Notes: a model not told the origin generated them from the letters alone. Positions 1-9,485 are shown, counted from the stretch's first letter. The stretch is DNA of 64,000 nucleotides from CAYXAA01 sp964462985 (GCA_964462985.1 CAYXAA010000005.1:62001-126000), one strand, 5' to 3'. A program made the numbers and translations.

Positions 1-1144
1 TCTGCGGGTCCATGATGGTCAGATCTTCAAGAGCGATGTACCGCACGCCCTGACGCGCCTTCTTCGCCGCCTGCTCTGCCGGAGGCAGCGCATCCCATTC
101 AGCCTTCCAGTCGTTGACCACGGCTGGACCGTAAACCTCGGTAAGGCCGTAGAGGTGGGTAACGTTGAACCCTGCGTCCTTCATGGCCGCGAGCACTGCC
201 TCAGGCGGCGGCGCAGCAGCGGTCAGGAACTCGACCATCCTTCCATCAAGTTCGCGCTTGTCGTCGGGATTGGCGTTGAGGATCGTCGACATCACGATCG
301 GAGCACCGCACAGATGGGTCACGCCCTCGTCGGCGAGCGCGTCCCAAATGGCTTTCGGGCGTACCCAGCGCAGACAGACATGGGTGCCGGCGACAACCGA
401 CAGCGACCATGGAAAACACCAACCGTTGCAGTGGAACATCGGCAGCGTCCACAGATAGACCGGGTGTTTGGCCATCGAGGCGGTGATGACGTTGGCCTGT
501 GCCAGCAGATAGGCGCCGCGGTGGTGATAGACGACGCCTTTCGGATTTCCCGTGGTCCCGGAGGTGTAGTTGAGCGCGATCGCGTCCCACTCATCTTCCG
601 GTAGGGTCCACCTGTAGTCGGGATCACCCTCGGCGATCAGCGCCTCATAGTCGATCGCGCCGAGCCGTTCGCCGTCTTGCGGGAACTCCGGGTCGTCATA
701 GTCGACGACAAGCGGCCGCACCGAGGCGAGCGCCAGCGCCTCCTTCATGACCGGTGCGAACTCGCGGTCGGTAATCACGACCTTGGTCTCGGCATGGTCG
801 AGCTGAAAGGCGAGGATTGCGGCGTCGAGCCGGGTGTTGAGCGAGTGCAGGACGGCACCTGCCATAGGCACGCCGTAGTGCGCTTCCAGCATCGGCGGCG
901 TGTTGGATAGCATTACGGTGACCGTGTCGTTCTTCCCGACGCCGCGGTGGGTCAAGGCCGAAGCGAGCCGGCGGGCCCGGACATAAAAGTCGCGATAGGA
1001 GAGGCGGGCACGGCCGTGCACGATTGCTGTGTGATCGGGGAAGACAACGGCGGCACGGGACAGGAAGCTTAACGGAGATAGTGGCGCATAGTTCGCCGCT
1101 GTCTTGTCGAGATCGCGCAAATAGGGGTTTTCGGGGTCGGTCAT
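1..1144 (-). CDS. acyl-CoA synthetase (AMP-binding family), 3' end outside the window
   Basis: Adenylate-forming ligase that should activate a fatty or other carboxylic acid to its CoA thioester through an acyl-AMP. 381 codons are visible, beginning MTDPENPYLRDLDKTAA; the family is usually about 540 residues, so the C-terminal lid domain is missing. The phosphate-binding loop NYTSGTTGNPKG lies near residues 192-203, followed by LPMFHCNGWCFPW and LYGLTEVYGPA, the A5-type motif. The ATG at 1142-1144 follows AAGGGAGGA on the minus strand. The HCNGWCFPW signature fits the medium-chain, aromatic or methylmercaptopropionate ligase branch, but the substrate cannot be assigned. The reading frame runs off the left edge. 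Confidence 0.9.
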   Translation of the reverse strand, partial: MTDPENPYLRDLDKTAANYAPLSPLSFLSRAAVVFPDHTAIVHGRARLSYRDFYVRARRLASALTHRGVGKNDTVTVMLSNTPPMLEAHYGVPMAGAVLHSLNTRLDAAILAFQLDHAETKVVITDREFAPVMKEALALASVRPLVVDYDDPEFPQDGERLGAIDYEALIAEGDPDYRWTLPEDEWDAIALNYTSGTTGNPKGVVYHHRGAYLLAQANVITASMAKHPVYLWTLPMFHCNGWCFPWSLSVVAGTHVCLRWVRPKAIWDALADEGVTHLCGAPIVMSTILNANPDDKRELDGRMVEFLTAAAPPPEAVLAAMKDAGFNVTHLYGLTEVYGPAVVNDWKAEWDALPPAEQAAKKARQGVRYIALEDLTIMDPQ

Positions 1145-1227
1145 GGCAGTGATCCTCCCTTGAGACGTCGTTGGAAGATCTAAAGCCCGTTCCCGGGTCC
1201 ACTGCAATCTCTACCGTAGGCCTCCTT

Positions 1228-1992
1228 CTAAAGGCCAAGGCCGGTGAGGCCGTCCCAGATCAGCTTGACTGATACCAGCGCCACCGTGGCATAGGTGATG
1301 CGGTAAAACACCCCTGCGTTGATGCGGTGGACAATATAGACGCCGGCGAGCGTCGCGAGGGGCGCGAGCGGCAACAGCGTCGCCGATGTCGCGAGATTGG
1401 TGCCGTCGAACTGGCCGAGCAGGAAATAGGGCACCAGCTTCACGGCGTTGACGGTCGTGAAGAAGATTACCGAAGTGCCGGCGAGCAGCACGGGCGTCAG
1501 ACGCAGCGGCAGCATGTACATATGGTACGGTGGCCCGCCGGTATGGCTGACAAAGCTCGTAAAGCCGGAAACCGTGCCCCAGAACCAGCCCTTCATCGGC
1601 TGGTGCGGATGCGGCTCGATCCGATCGGTTCCGCCGAGATAGTGATTCGCGACAAAGGCGAGGGCCGTCAGCCCGACGATCAACCGGACATGGGCGTCTG
1701 TCACCCAGGCCGCGGCCGCGAAACCGACGGCGATACCGACCATGGCCGCCGGCAACATGATGACCAAGCTTCGGCGATCATAGACACCGCGGTAAGCGAA
1801 GAGCCCGACCATGTCCATGGCCACCAGGATCGGCAACATGATGCCTGCAGCCTGTACCGGCGGGATGACGAGGCTCATCAGCGGCACGCCGATCAATGAG
1901 ATCCCGCCGCCGAGCCCGCCCTTTGACAGGCCGACGATCAGGACGGCCGGCACGGCCGCGACGTAGAACAGGGGATCAGTGATGGGCGTCAT
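1228..1992 (-). CDS. TSUP (TauE/SafE) family permease
   Basis: Predicted inner-membrane transporter of the sulfite exporter TauE/SafE family, 254 residues with several hydrophobic helices. It opens with MTPITDPLFYVAAVPAVLIV and the family glycine-rich segment GLSKGGLGGG; a second-half motif FTSFVSHTGGPPYHMYML is typical of the C-terminal repeat. Members export or import sulfite, sulfoacetate or other organic anions; the substrate here is unknown. The open frame extends upstream to 2253, but that extension is Arg/Pro-rich, unlike a membrane protein N terminus, so the ATG at 1990-1992 is preferred. It is divergent from the propionyl-CoA synthetase gene. Confidence 0.88.
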   Translation of the reverse strand: MTPITDPLFYVAAVPAVLIVGLSKGGLGGGISLIGVPLMSLVIPPVQAAGIMLPILVAMDMVGLFAYRGVYDRRSLVIMLPAAMVGIAVGFAAAAWVTDAHVRLIVGLTALAFVANHYLGGTDRIEPHPHQPMKGWFWGTVSGFTSFVSHTGGPPYHMYMLPLRLTPVLLAGTSVIFFTTVNAVKLVPYFLLGQFDGTNLATSATLLPLAPLATLAGVYIVHRINAGVFYRITYATVALVSVKLIWDGLTGLGL

Positions 1993-2090
1993 GCGGGCCG
2001 TGATCGGTCGCGAGCCGGTTCGGAGCGCAACGGTAAGGGACGGATGGCGTCTTCTGTCAGGTCCGGCAGGCGACGTCAATCTGGGCTCAA

Positions 2091-2193
2091 ACGGCGGATC
2101 CGGACGGCCGGAGCGTCCCCGCGTATTCCCGGCAGCACTGCACCTCGACTTTCCGGCTACGCAACACTCCCATTCCCCGAACGGCGGATCCGG
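2091..2193. repeat. pair of direct repeats before prpE
   Basis: The 13-base string ACGGCGGATCCGG occurs at 2091-2103 and again at 2181-2193, exactly 90 bases apart, in the divergent gap between the TSUP gene and prpE. Each copy contains the palindrome CGGATCCG. They could be a duplicated regulator site, but nothing else identifies a binding protein. Confidence 0.35.
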
Positions 2194-2289
2194 CGAGCCT
2201 TCCTTTTTCGCCCATCCCGCGGCACTCTCCCTCAAACAGCGGCGTTCCGCCAAGCGAATGCCGTAACGGATTCAGGGAGGAACGGGATC

Positions 2290-4203
2290 ATGGCGAGCCG
2301 GTATCACGAGACCTATCGGGCGTGGCAGGCCGATCCGCAGGCGTTCTGGGCCAATGCTGCGGCTGCGATCGATTGGTTCACGCCGTGGACGAAGGTGTTC
2401 GACCAGGAGTGCGGCGTCTACGGCCGTTGGTTCGTCGGAGCGACCACCAATACCTGCTACAACTGTCTTGACCGTCACGTCGAGCGCGGGCGCCCGGGCC
2501 AGCCGGCTTTGATCTATGACAGCCCAATTACCGGGACAAAGCGCACGTTCACTTTCTCGGAGCTGCTGGAGCGTGTCGAGGCGTTGGCTGCGGTCCTTGC
2601 CGACCACGGTGTGACAAAGGGTGACCGCGTCATCCTTTACATGCCGATGATCCCTGAAGCGGTGATGGCGATGCTGGCCTGCGCCCGGCTCGGCGCGATC
2701 CATTCCGTGGTGTTCGGCGGGTTCGCCGCTCGCGAGCTCGCGACCCGGATCGACGACGCCAAGCCGAAGGTCATCGTTTCGGCATCCTGTGGCATGGAGC
2801 CGGGGCGGGTGGTGCGTTACAAGCCGCTGCTTGATGAGGCAATCGAGTTCGCCGAGCACAAGCCGTCCTCATGCCTGATCGTCCAGCGCGAACAGGAGCG
2901 GGCCGAGCTCATTCCCGGCCGTGATCATGACGTGGGTGCGTTGATGTCTGAGGCGGTGACCGAAGGGCGCCGCGTTGCCTGCGTGCCCGTCGCCGCGACC
3001 GACCCGCTCTACATCCTCTACACGTCCGGTACCACCGGCCAGCCTAAGGGCGTGGTGCGAGACAACGGCGGCCATATGGTCGCGCTGAAGTGGTCGATGC
3101 AATATCTCTACGGCGTGGAGCCTGGCGAGGTGTTCTGGGCCGCCTCCGACGTCGGCTGGGTTGTCGGTCATTCCTATATCGTTTACGCGCCGCTCCTCCA
3201 CGGCTGCACCACCGTGCTCTATGAGGGCAAGCCGGTCGGCACTCCTGATGCCGGCGCGTTCTGGCGGGTCGTTTCCGAGCATGGCGTTGTCGCGCTCTTT
3301 ACAGCCCCGACGGCGTTTCGCGCCATAAAGAAGGAGGATCCCGACGGCAAGCTGATCGACGATTACGACCTTGCCGGCTTCCGCTCGCTGTTCCTTGCCG
3401 GAGAGCGTGCCGATCCGGACACCGTGATCTGGGCGGAGGAGAAGCTTCAGGTCCCGGTGATCGATCACTGGTGGCAGACCGAAACGGCCTGGGCCATTGC
3501 CGGCAACCCGCTCGGCCTCGGCAAGCTTCCAGTCAAATACGGCTCGCCGACGGTGCCAATGCCGGGTTATGACATTGCCATCCTCGACGATGTGGGCAAA
3601 CCCGTTCCACGCGGCACGCTGGGAAACATCGTCATCAAGCTGCCACTTCCACCGGGATGCCTGCCGACGCTGTGGAATGCCGAAGAGCGGTTCCGCCAGA
3701 GCTATCTCGAGGAGTTTCCCGGCTACTACAAGACGGCGGACGCCGGCATTCTCGATGACGACGGCTATCTCCACATCATGGCTCGTACCGATGACATCAT
3801 CAATGTCGCCGGCCATCGATTGTCCACCGGTGCCATGGAGGAGGTGCTGGCGAGCCATCCAGCTGTGGCCGAATGCGCGGTGATCGGCATTACGGATCCG
3901 CTCAAGGGCCAGGTCCCCTGCGGCTTTGCGGTTCTGAAGTCGGGCGTGAATCGCGCCACCGCGGACATCGAGAGGGAACTGGTCGCGCTGGTGCGCGACA
4001 AGATCGGTCCGGTCGCGGCCTTCAAGCTCGCTATCACGGTCGACCGGCTGCCGAAGACGCGCTCTGGCAAGATCCTGCGCGGGACGATGCGTCAGATTGC
4101 AGACGGGGAGACGTACCGCGTGCCGGCAACGATCGACGATCCGGCAATCCTTCAGGAAATCGAGGCAGCCCTGAAGGAGCACGGAATGGCGACAAAAGCG
4201 TAA
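2290..4203 (+). CDS. prpE: propionyl-CoA synthetase
   Basis: Converts propionate, ATP and CoA to propionyl-CoA, the entry step for propionate use. 637 residues, the normal family length. It begins with the acetyl-CoA synthetase-type N-terminal domain (YHETYRAWQADPQAFW), has the phosphate loop YTSGTTGQPKGVVRD near residue 244, where VVRD followed by NGGHMVAL is typical of PrpE rather than Acs, then KPVGTPDAGAFWRV and WWQTETAWAI. It ends with PKTRSGKILR, whose lysine near residue 594 is the usual acetylation site. The ATG at 2290 follows AGGGAGGAAC; a longer open frame upstream has no family similarity. Acetyl-CoA synthetase is the main alternative. Confidence 0.93.
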   Translation: MASRYHETYRAWQADPQAFWANAAAAIDWFTPWTKVFDQECGVYGRWFVGATTNTCYNCLDRHVERGRPGQPALIYDSPITGTKRTFTFSELLERVEALAAVLADHGVTKGDRVILYMPMIPEAVMAMLACARLGAIHSVVFGGFAARELATRIDDAKPKVIVSASCGMEPGRVVRYKPLLDEAIEFAEHKPSSCLIVQREQERAELIPGRDHDVGALMSEAVTEGRRVACVPVAATDPLYILYTSGTTGQPKGVVRDNGGHMVALKWSMQYLYGVEPGEVFWAASDVGWVVGHSYIVYAPLLHGCTTVLYEGKPVGTPDAGAFWRVVSEHGVVALFTAPTAFRAIKKEDPDGKLIDDYDLAGFRSLFLAGERADPDTVIWAEEKLQVPVIDHWWQTETAWAIAGNPLGLGKLPVKYGSPTVPMPGYDIAILDDVGKPVPRGTLGNIVIKLPLPPGCLPTLWNAEERFRQSYLEEFPGYYKTADAGILDDDGYLHIMARTDDIINVAGHRLSTGAMEEVLASHPAVAECAVIGITDPLKGQVPCGFAVLKSGVNRATADIERELVALVRDKIGPVAAFKLAITVDRLPKTRSGKILRGTMRQIADGETYRVPATIDDPAILQEIEAALKEHGMATKA

Positions 4204-4567
4204 TTCATCCGGCGGGGGGGCACCGCCCAGCAAGTGCATCGCGGCTTACCTCACTGTATCCCCGGGTGTTTCAGCGCACGATGCCAAACCCGATCTGCGA
4301 GCGGCACGACTTTCGTTTGGCGGAGGCCCCCGAGGGTTAGGAGCCCGGCGCTCTTTCCGCGTGGAGCTGACAGTCACGGCCGTCAAAGAAGCTCGGACCC
4401 CTGTCCCTGGCTTGGATTGGAGCCGCCACGCATGCCTTGCGGAGCGGGACAGGCGGCGCTAGACCAGCAGACCTTCGATCAGAATCGATTGAAGGTCGAT
4501 CGACAGTGCCGGACCACCTTGCCGACAGGATGCAGGCGAGCCGGCAATCAGCAGCGAGGGCGTTGTC
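4204..4567. other. intergenic region, no gene seen
   Basis: 364 bases between prpE and the SDR gene. A GGCGG/CCGCC stem (4211-4227) with a run of seven G lies just after the prpE stop but has no T tract. The open frames here are Arg/Cys/Pro-rich shadows without family likeness. I see no RNA gene; the region probably holds the SDR promoter. Confidence 0.5.
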
Positions 4568-5359
4568 GTGTCATTGGAAAACAAGGTTGCGATCGTCACC
4601 GGCGCGGCCGGGGGTATTGGTTTGGCCGTGGCCAAGCGGTTCGTGAGCGACGGGGCCAAGGTTATCATCTCGGATATTGACGACGACCGTGGCGCGGAGG
4701 CCGAGGCTCAGCTCAAGGAGATCGGCGAGGCGACCTTCATTCACTGCAATGTCGCGGAAAAGCTCGACGTGCGCAATCTGGTCGCCGGTTCGCTCGACAC
4801 CTATGGCGATATCGACATCCTGGTGAACAATGCCGGGATTATCGCCACGGCGGATTTCCTCGACCTGGAAGAGGCCGACTTCGACCGGGTGCTTTCGGTC
4901 AATCTGAAGGGCGCTTTCCTCTGCGCCCAGGCGGTGGCCCGCCATATGGTGGACAAGGTCAAGGCCGGCGGTGCGCCGGGGGCAATCATCAATATGTCCT
5001 CGGTCAACGCGGTGTTCGCGATTGCCAACCAGGTGCCCTATTCCGTCTCTAAGGGGGGCCTCAATCAGCTGACCAAAGTGGCGGCGCTGTCGCTTGCCCC
5101 CTACGGCATCCGCGTCAACGGCATTGGCCCCGGCTCGATCATGACGGAGATGCTGGCGGCGGTGAACAGCGATCCGGCCGCGCGCGCCCGCGTCTTGTCG
5201 CGCACGCCGATGGGCCGTGTCGGCGAGCCGTCAGAGATTGCGTCGGTCGCCGCGTTCCTTGCCTCCGAAGATGCCAGCTATATGACCGGTCAGACGCTCT
5301 ACGTCGACGGCGGTCGTCTGCCACTGAACTATACGGTGCCGGTGCCGGACGCCGGGTGA
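4568..5359 (+). CDS. SDR family NAD(P)-dependent oxidoreductase
   Basis: Short-chain dehydrogenase/reductase of 263 residues, probably cytosolic. It shows the cofactor motif TGAAGGIG near residues 12-19, the structural motif NNAG, the active-site serine in NMSSVNAV, the catalytic YSVSK pair, and the family C-terminal pattern ASYMTGQTLYVDGG. An acidic residue after the second beta strand (IISDIDDD) suggests NAD preference. The start is GTG at 4568, with a weak GAGGG upstream. It resembles the 3-oxoacyl-ACP reductase and glucose dehydrogenase branches, but the substrate cannot be told. Its neighbour beyond a 364-base gap is prpE, so an operon is not assumed. Confidence 0.88.
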   Translation: MSLENKVAIVTGAAGGIGLAVAKRFVSDGAKVIISDIDDDRGAEAEAQLKEIGEATFIHCNVAEKLDVRNLVAGSLDTYGDIDILVNNAGIIATADFLDLEEADFDRVLSVNLKGAFLCAQAVARHMVDKVKAGGAPGAIINMSSVNAVFAIANQVPYSVSKGGLNQLTKVAALSLAPYGIRVNGIGPGSIMTEMLAAVNSDPAARARVLSRTPMGRVGEPSEIASVAAFLASEDASYMTGQTLYVDGGRLPLNYTVPVPDAG

Positions 5360-5519
5360 GCGAAACCTTCTGGCAGGTCGACTAGGATCGCACGGGGGCG
5401 GCTGTTGCCGGCCCCTGCAGTCCCGCTTCCGGTAGGGCCATGTTCACACTGTAAGAGCACTCCTTCGGCCGGATCCGGTGCGGGGAGAGGGTGAGGTTAG
5501 ATCTGACCTGGAACAGGCG

Positions 5520-7358
5520 CTACCGGGCTGCAGCACCTTGGTTCGCATTCGCAAAATCAGTGCCGCCAAAGACTTTTGCACCGGTCTCGAACTGCAACTT
5601 GGCGAGCCGGGCATACAGGCCGTCCTGTGCCACCAGAGCGTCGTGGCGGCCGGTCTCGACGATGCGGCCGGCATCCATCACCACAATGCGGTCCGCCTTC
5701 AACACAGTGGCGAGCCGATGCGCAATCACCAGCGTGGTGCGGCCCTGCATCAGCCGTTCCAGGGCAGTCTGCACCAGGGTTTCACTTTCGGCATCGAGGG
5801 CGCTGGTCGCCTCGTCGAGCAGGAGGATCGGTGCGTCCTTGAGAATTGCGCGGGCAATCGCGATCCGTTGGCGCTGACCGCCGGAAAGGGTAACACCGCG
5901 CTCACCAATCAGGGTGTCGTAGCCATCCGGCATGACGCGGATGAAGTCATCGGCGAGCGCTGCCTTGGCCGCAGACTCGACGGCCTCGCGCTCAGCGCCA
6001 GGGCGGCCATAGGCGATGTTGTCCAGGGCGCTCATGCCAAATACGGTGGTATCCTGTGGGACCAGTGCGATCTGTCGGCGCACGGCGACAGGGTCACACG
6101 CCGTCAGGTCAATGCCATCGATCAGTATTCGTCCGGCTGTCGGGTCGTAGAAGCGCATCAACAGGTGAAACAGTGTCGATTTGCCCGCGCCTGACGGACC
6201 GACGATGGCGACGGTCTCGCCCGGTGCGACCTTGAGATCGATGCCGTTCAGCACCGGAACCTCTGTGCCGCCGTGATAAGCGAATGAGACGTTGTCGAAG
6301 TGAACGGCACCGGCCAGACGCTCCGGCAGCGGTTTCGGCGTGGCGGGTGCGGCGATCTCCGGCTCGAGCCTCAGGATCTCCGCGAGGCGTTCGGCCGCGC
6401 CTGCGGCCAGCGAGATCTCGCCCCATACCTGGCTGAGTTCGCCAAGGGCGCCGGCGGCGAAGATCGAGTAGAGCAGGAACTGGCCGAGCTCTCCGGCGGT
6501 GGTGCGCCCGGCGAAAACGTCGCTGGCGCCGATCCAGAGCACGGCCACCACGCTTGCACCGATCACGAACATGGCGAAGGCGGTGAGGAGCGCGCGGGTC
6601 AGGATGGCGCTCGCCGCCGCCCGGAACGCCCGATCGACGGCGCCGGCAAACTGGCGATCGGCAAGGTCTTCATTGGTAAAGGCCTGAAGCGTGCGGATTG
6701 CGCCAATCGCTTCCGAGGCATAGGCGGTGGCGTCGGCAAGCGTGTCCTGGGCGTGGCGGGACCGACGACGCACGGAGCGCCCAAAGGCGATCAGCGGCAG
6801 GACGATTACGGGAATGGCCGCTAGCACGGCCATGGACAGCCGTGGACTGGTTACCACCATCATGGCGGCGGCACCGAGGAACATCACCAGGTTGCGCATC
6901 GCAATTGACGCGCTGGCACCGACAGCGGATTTGACCTGGGTTGTGTCAGCCGTCAGCCGCGACATCATCTCACCGGCCTTGGCGCGATCGAAGAAGGCCG
7001 GTGATAGGCGCGTCAGGTGCCGAAACACGTCGGCCCGGACGTCGGCGACGATGCGTTCGCCGAGCGAGGTGACGAGGTAGTATCGCAAGGCTGAGAACGT
7101 GGCCAAGGCGGCGACCACAACGACCAGAACAGAGAAGTAGCGGTTGACAAGGGTAGGGTCGCCGCCGAAGCCGAGATCGATCATGCGACGGATCGCGACC
7201 GGCAGCACCAGGGTCGTCGCCGCGGCACCGATCAGCGCAATAACGGCCAGCGCGGCGCGCGCGCGATAACGCGCCAAGTAGGGCAGAAGCGAAGCGAGCG
7301 GGCGCACCGAGCGGCTTCTAGGGCGTTCCGGCGGCAGATCCGATTGCGTTCTGGCCAA
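5520..7358 (-). CDS. ABC transporter, fused permease and ATPase (exporter type)
   Basis: Half-transporter of the MsbA/multidrug exporter class, with an N-terminal six-helix membrane domain and a C-terminal nucleotide-binding domain; it should act as a homodimer. The ATPase domain has Walker A GPSGAGKST near residue 385, signature LSGGQRQR near 489, Walker B ILLLDEATSALD and the switch histidine IAHRL. The substrate (lipid or drug) is not predictable. The frame is open to a GTG at 7442, but that start has no ribosome site. The TTG at 7356-7358 follows GGAAGAGA and gives the usual short lead (ARTQSDLPPERPRSRSVRPL) before the first helix, so it is preferred with moderate confidence. Confidence 0.9.
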   Translation of the reverse strand: MARTQSDLPPERPRSRSVRPLASLLPYLARYRARAALAVIALIGAAATTLVLPVAIRRMIDLGFGGDPTLVNRYFSVLVVVVAALATFSALRYYLVTSLGERIVADVRADVFRHLTRLSPAFFDRAKAGEMMSRLTADTTQVKSAVGASASIAMRNLVMFLGAAAMMVVTSPRLSMAVLAAIPVIVLPLIAFGRSVRRRSRHAQDTLADATAYASEAIGAIRTLQAFTNEDLADRQFAGAVDRAFRAAASAILTRALLTAFAMFVIGASVVAVLWIGASDVFAGRTTAGELGQFLLYSIFAAGALGELSQVWGEISLAAGAAERLAEILRLEPEIAAPATPKPLPERLAGAVHFDNVSFAYHGGTEVPVLNGIDLKVAPGETVAIVGPSGAGKSTLFHLLMRFYDPTAGRILIDGIDLTACDPVAVRRQIALVPQDTTVFGMSALDNIAYGRPGAEREAVESAAKAALADDFIRVMPDGYDTLIGERGVTLSGGQRQRIAIARAILKDAPILLLDEATSALDAESETLVQTALERLMQGRTTLVIAHRLATVLKADRIVVMDAGRIVETGRHDALVAQDGLYARLAKLQFETGAKVFGGTDFANANQGAAAR

Positions 7359-7689
7359 AGTCTCTTCCGATCTGTTCGATGCATCCGTGGCGGTTATCGG
7401 GGCTTGAATAGCAGATCGACCTCGGATTGACAGCCAAAGCACTGGCCGATTGCCTGCGGTATTATGCCCAATCCGGCACCAGTGGGCCTTGTTTTGCTAA
7501 GTCGTCTGCGGTATAGCGTCGCCCGCGAAGGTTTCGGGCCGCGTCCTGGACGAGGATGGCGGCCCTTCTCGTTGCGCTCTCTCCACCGATATGGGGCTTC
7601 GACCGCAGCGGAACTCTGCGGTGAGGGTTTCGGTTTCGGCCGGACGGGACGGCGAGGACGAACACTCCGGCGACGGGAAAGGACAGGCC

Positions 7690-7914
7690 ATGAAGAAAGA
7701 TATCCATCCCGACTATCACACCATCAAGGTGGTGATGACGGACGGCACAGAATTCGTAACGCGCTCGACCTACGGATCCGAAGGAGATGTGCTCAACCTC
7801 GACATCGATCCGAGGACGCATCCGGCCTGGACCGGCGGCGATCGCCAGCTCATGGACCGCGGCGGCCGCGTCTCGCGCTTCAAGAACAAGTACGCCGGCT
7901 TCCTCGGCTCGTAA
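7690..7914 (+). CDS. rpmE: 50S ribosomal protein L31
   Basis: Large-subunit ribosomal protein of 74 residues, starting MKKDIHPDYHTIKVVMTDG and containing the conserved LDIDPRTHPAWTG segment. There is no cysteine, so this is the form without the zinc ribbon. ATG at 7690 follows AAGGACAGG. It is transcribed divergently from the ABC exporter and closed by a strong intrinsic terminator 24 bases after its stop, so it looks like a single-gene unit. Confidence 0.96.
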   Translation: MKKDIHPDYHTIKVVMTDGTEFVTRSTYGSEGDVLNLDIDPRTHPAWTGGDRQLMDRGGRVSRFKNKYAGFLGS

Positions 7915-7937
7915 GGGCTTCAGCAGGCGGAACGAAG

Positions 7938-7976
7938 AACCCCGGTCGCCGCGCGGCGACCGGGGTTATCTTTTTC
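7938..7976 (+). terminator. rho-independent terminator after rpmE
   Basis: A perfect 30-base inverted repeat at 7938-7967 (AACCCCGGTCGCCGC and its complement) is followed by ATCTTTTT. It sits right after rpmE and before the convergent rcdA-like gene. Confidence 0.9.
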
Positions 7977-8020
7977 GTGCGTTTGCAACGTAGGCGACGA
8001 GTCGCTTGCAGGGCTCGCGC

Positions 8021-8560
8021 TCAGTTAAAGCCGCGGGCACCGAAGGCAGCTGAAATCCGGTCAAGTTGGCTCGCGACCGGGTTCGGCCTTTGCGTTGTCT
8101 CCGTGGCTGCTGCGGCGGCATAAATCATCCGGTCGAGATGAATCACCCGCTCCTGGAGACGGATCGACCGCTCGATCAGGTCGCGCAGGCGCTGTGGCAG
8201 TTCGTCCCATCCGAGGCCGCTGCGTGTCGATGCCAGCTTCTCCAGCCTCACCTTGTTCTTCTCGTTCCCGGCCTGCTCCACCGACATTTCGCCTTCGTTG
8301 ACGGCGCGCTGCAGCAGCAGCCAGGAGGCGAGCTGCATCAGCCGCGTGGTCAGGCGCATCGATTCCGTTGCATAGGCGAGGGAGGCTGCCCTGGGCAGCG
8401 ATTTCGATTCGGCCCGACCGTCGCCATCAAGATAGGCGGCGGTTTCCTCGACCAGAGCCATGCCCTCGCGAAACAGACTGCGGAACGTGTCGGAGCCGAC
8501 CAAGCGATCGGCGAAGGATACCGTCCGGTTGCCGGGGCGTGTGGTGAAGAAGTCCGTCAT
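8021..8560 (-). CDS. rcdA: RcdA-like protein (DUF1465 family)
   Basis: A 179-residue mostly helical cytosolic protein. It matches the DUF1465 family by recall of FADRLVGSDTFRSLFREGM, RLTTRLMQLASWLLLQRAV and the C-terminal LDRMIYAAAA. In Caulobacter the family member RcdA is a ClpXP adaptor needed for regulated degradation of CtrA and other cell-cycle proteins; this role is inferred here. The ATG at 8558-8560 opens the conserved MTDFFTTRPGNRTVSFADRL; upstream in-frame sequence is low-complexity. The C terminus (SAAFGARGFN) is probably flexible. It lies convergent to rpmE across the terminator. Confidence 0.85.
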   Translation of the reverse strand: MTDFFTTRPGNRTVSFADRLVGSDTFRSLFREGMALVEETAAYLDGDGRAESKSLPRAASLAYATESMRLTTRLMQLASWLLLQRAVNEGEMSVEQAGNEKNKVRLEKLASTRSGLGWDELPQRLRDLIERSIRLQERVIHLDRMIYAAAAATETTQRPNPVASQLDRISAAFGARGFN

Positions 8561-9059
8561 GGCGGCCGTTACACCTGTTGTTGGGCATCCGCATGTCCGA
8601 GCCGGTCCAGCGTCTCCCCCGAACCCGGAATGTGCCGCTTTGGTTCGAGTGCCTGTTCCAGCTCGGGGCATCTGCCGATTGTTCGACCCAGGCTACGCAA
8701 TGAGCGTGCCAAGTGCCGGTATCGTGTACGACCCGAGGTCGGCGGTAGGGTGCCATCGGCGCGATTGCCGAGCAGGCACGCAAATGCAAGTCGCCGGAGC
8801 CGGGATCGTCGCCTCAGGCATTGGTTACACCGATGCGGAGCGCAAAAAAAGAGCCGTGCGGAGCACGGCTCTGAGTCATTAACAGGGAGGCGTCAAACAG
8901 AGTGGACAGGAGCCACTCGAAATCCAGATGACTGGACGCTGTCGGTTATAGATTGGAAAGCTTAATAAGTCGTAAACGCCTAAATTTCTCAGCAATTTTT
9001 ATAAATCCGGGGCATCCTTTCAGAAAAGTCCGATCGCGACCTTGGCAGAAATGACAGGA
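8561..9059. other. intergenic region with one minus-strand terminator
   Basis: About 500 bases between the 5' end of the rcdA-like gene and the 3' end of the DUF1192 gene. The only clear element is the terminator at 8844-8872. The part left of it must hold the rcdA promoter. The part from 8930 to 9050 is AT-richer than its surroundings (TTAATAAGTCGTAAACG and similar) and has no open frame of note. Confidence 0.5.
8844..8872 (-). terminator. rho-independent terminator (minus strand)
   Basis: Ten-base-pair stem 8850-8859/8863-8872 (AGAGCCGTGC with its complement, loop GGA). Read on the minus strand it ends in seven T. It would end transcripts coming from the DUF1192 gene about 190 bases upstream. 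Confidence 0.88.
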
Positions 9060-9257
9060 CTACTTCTTGAAAAGTGCATCTGCTGCTGCCCGCGTGCCTC
9101 TGCGGGCATCGCGTTCTGCAATGGTGCGTGCAATCTCGGCTTCGAGAGCGGAGAGTCGCTCCACCAGTTCGTCCTCCGAAAGGCGTGAGAGATCGTCGCC
9201 GATGGATATGGCGGCCGGTCCGGCCTTCTTGACTGGGGGTTCGTCGAAAAGGCTCAT
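9060..9257 (-). CDS. DUF1192 family small protein
   Basis: A 65-residue protein of the DUF1192 type, common in alphaproteobacteria and without a known function. It has the hallmark central segment ISIGDDLSRLSEDELVERLSALEAEIARTI, predicted to form a short coiled coil, and a charged C terminus. ATG at 9255-9257 follows a textbook AAGGAGGAAGCCGG ribosome site, which rules out the longer upstream frame. It is divergent from the quinone oxidoreductase gene, as DUF1192 genes often are in this order (recalled, not checked). Confidence 0.86.
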   Translation of the reverse strand: MSLFDEPPVKKAGPAAISIGDDLSRLSEDELVERLSALEAEIARTIAERDARRGTRAAADALFKK

Positions 9258-9485
9258 CCGGCTTCCTCCTTGACTGGACCAGCCGACTTCCGATCGCAGG
9301 TGGGTCAAAGCTGGTCGCTTCCGAGTTCGGAGCACACCAAACGCCGTCGTGGTGGCGCCGATTACTCCGTAGGCAGCCCCAGCCTATCAGGCTACTGCGA
9401 ATATGCCGATTTGTCAGGAACCGCTCGCAAGCCTAAATCCACGTTGGTATGCACCAATTCCCCCGCGGATCGACGAGGAGATCAC

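Noticed and set aside
2869..4239. 456-codon minus-strand open frame opposite prpE
   Set aside because: Antisense shadow of prpE. There is no ribosome site, and its composition mirrors the codon bias of the sense gene.
4234..4680. 148-codon open frame between prpE and the SDR gene
   Set aside because: Cys/Arg/Pro-rich without motifs, and it runs into the SDR gene in another frame.
5393..5422. Possible terminator hairpin between the SDR and ABC genes
   Set aside because: The stem (GGGGGCGGC with GCCGGCCCC) contains a mismatch and no T tract follows on either strand.
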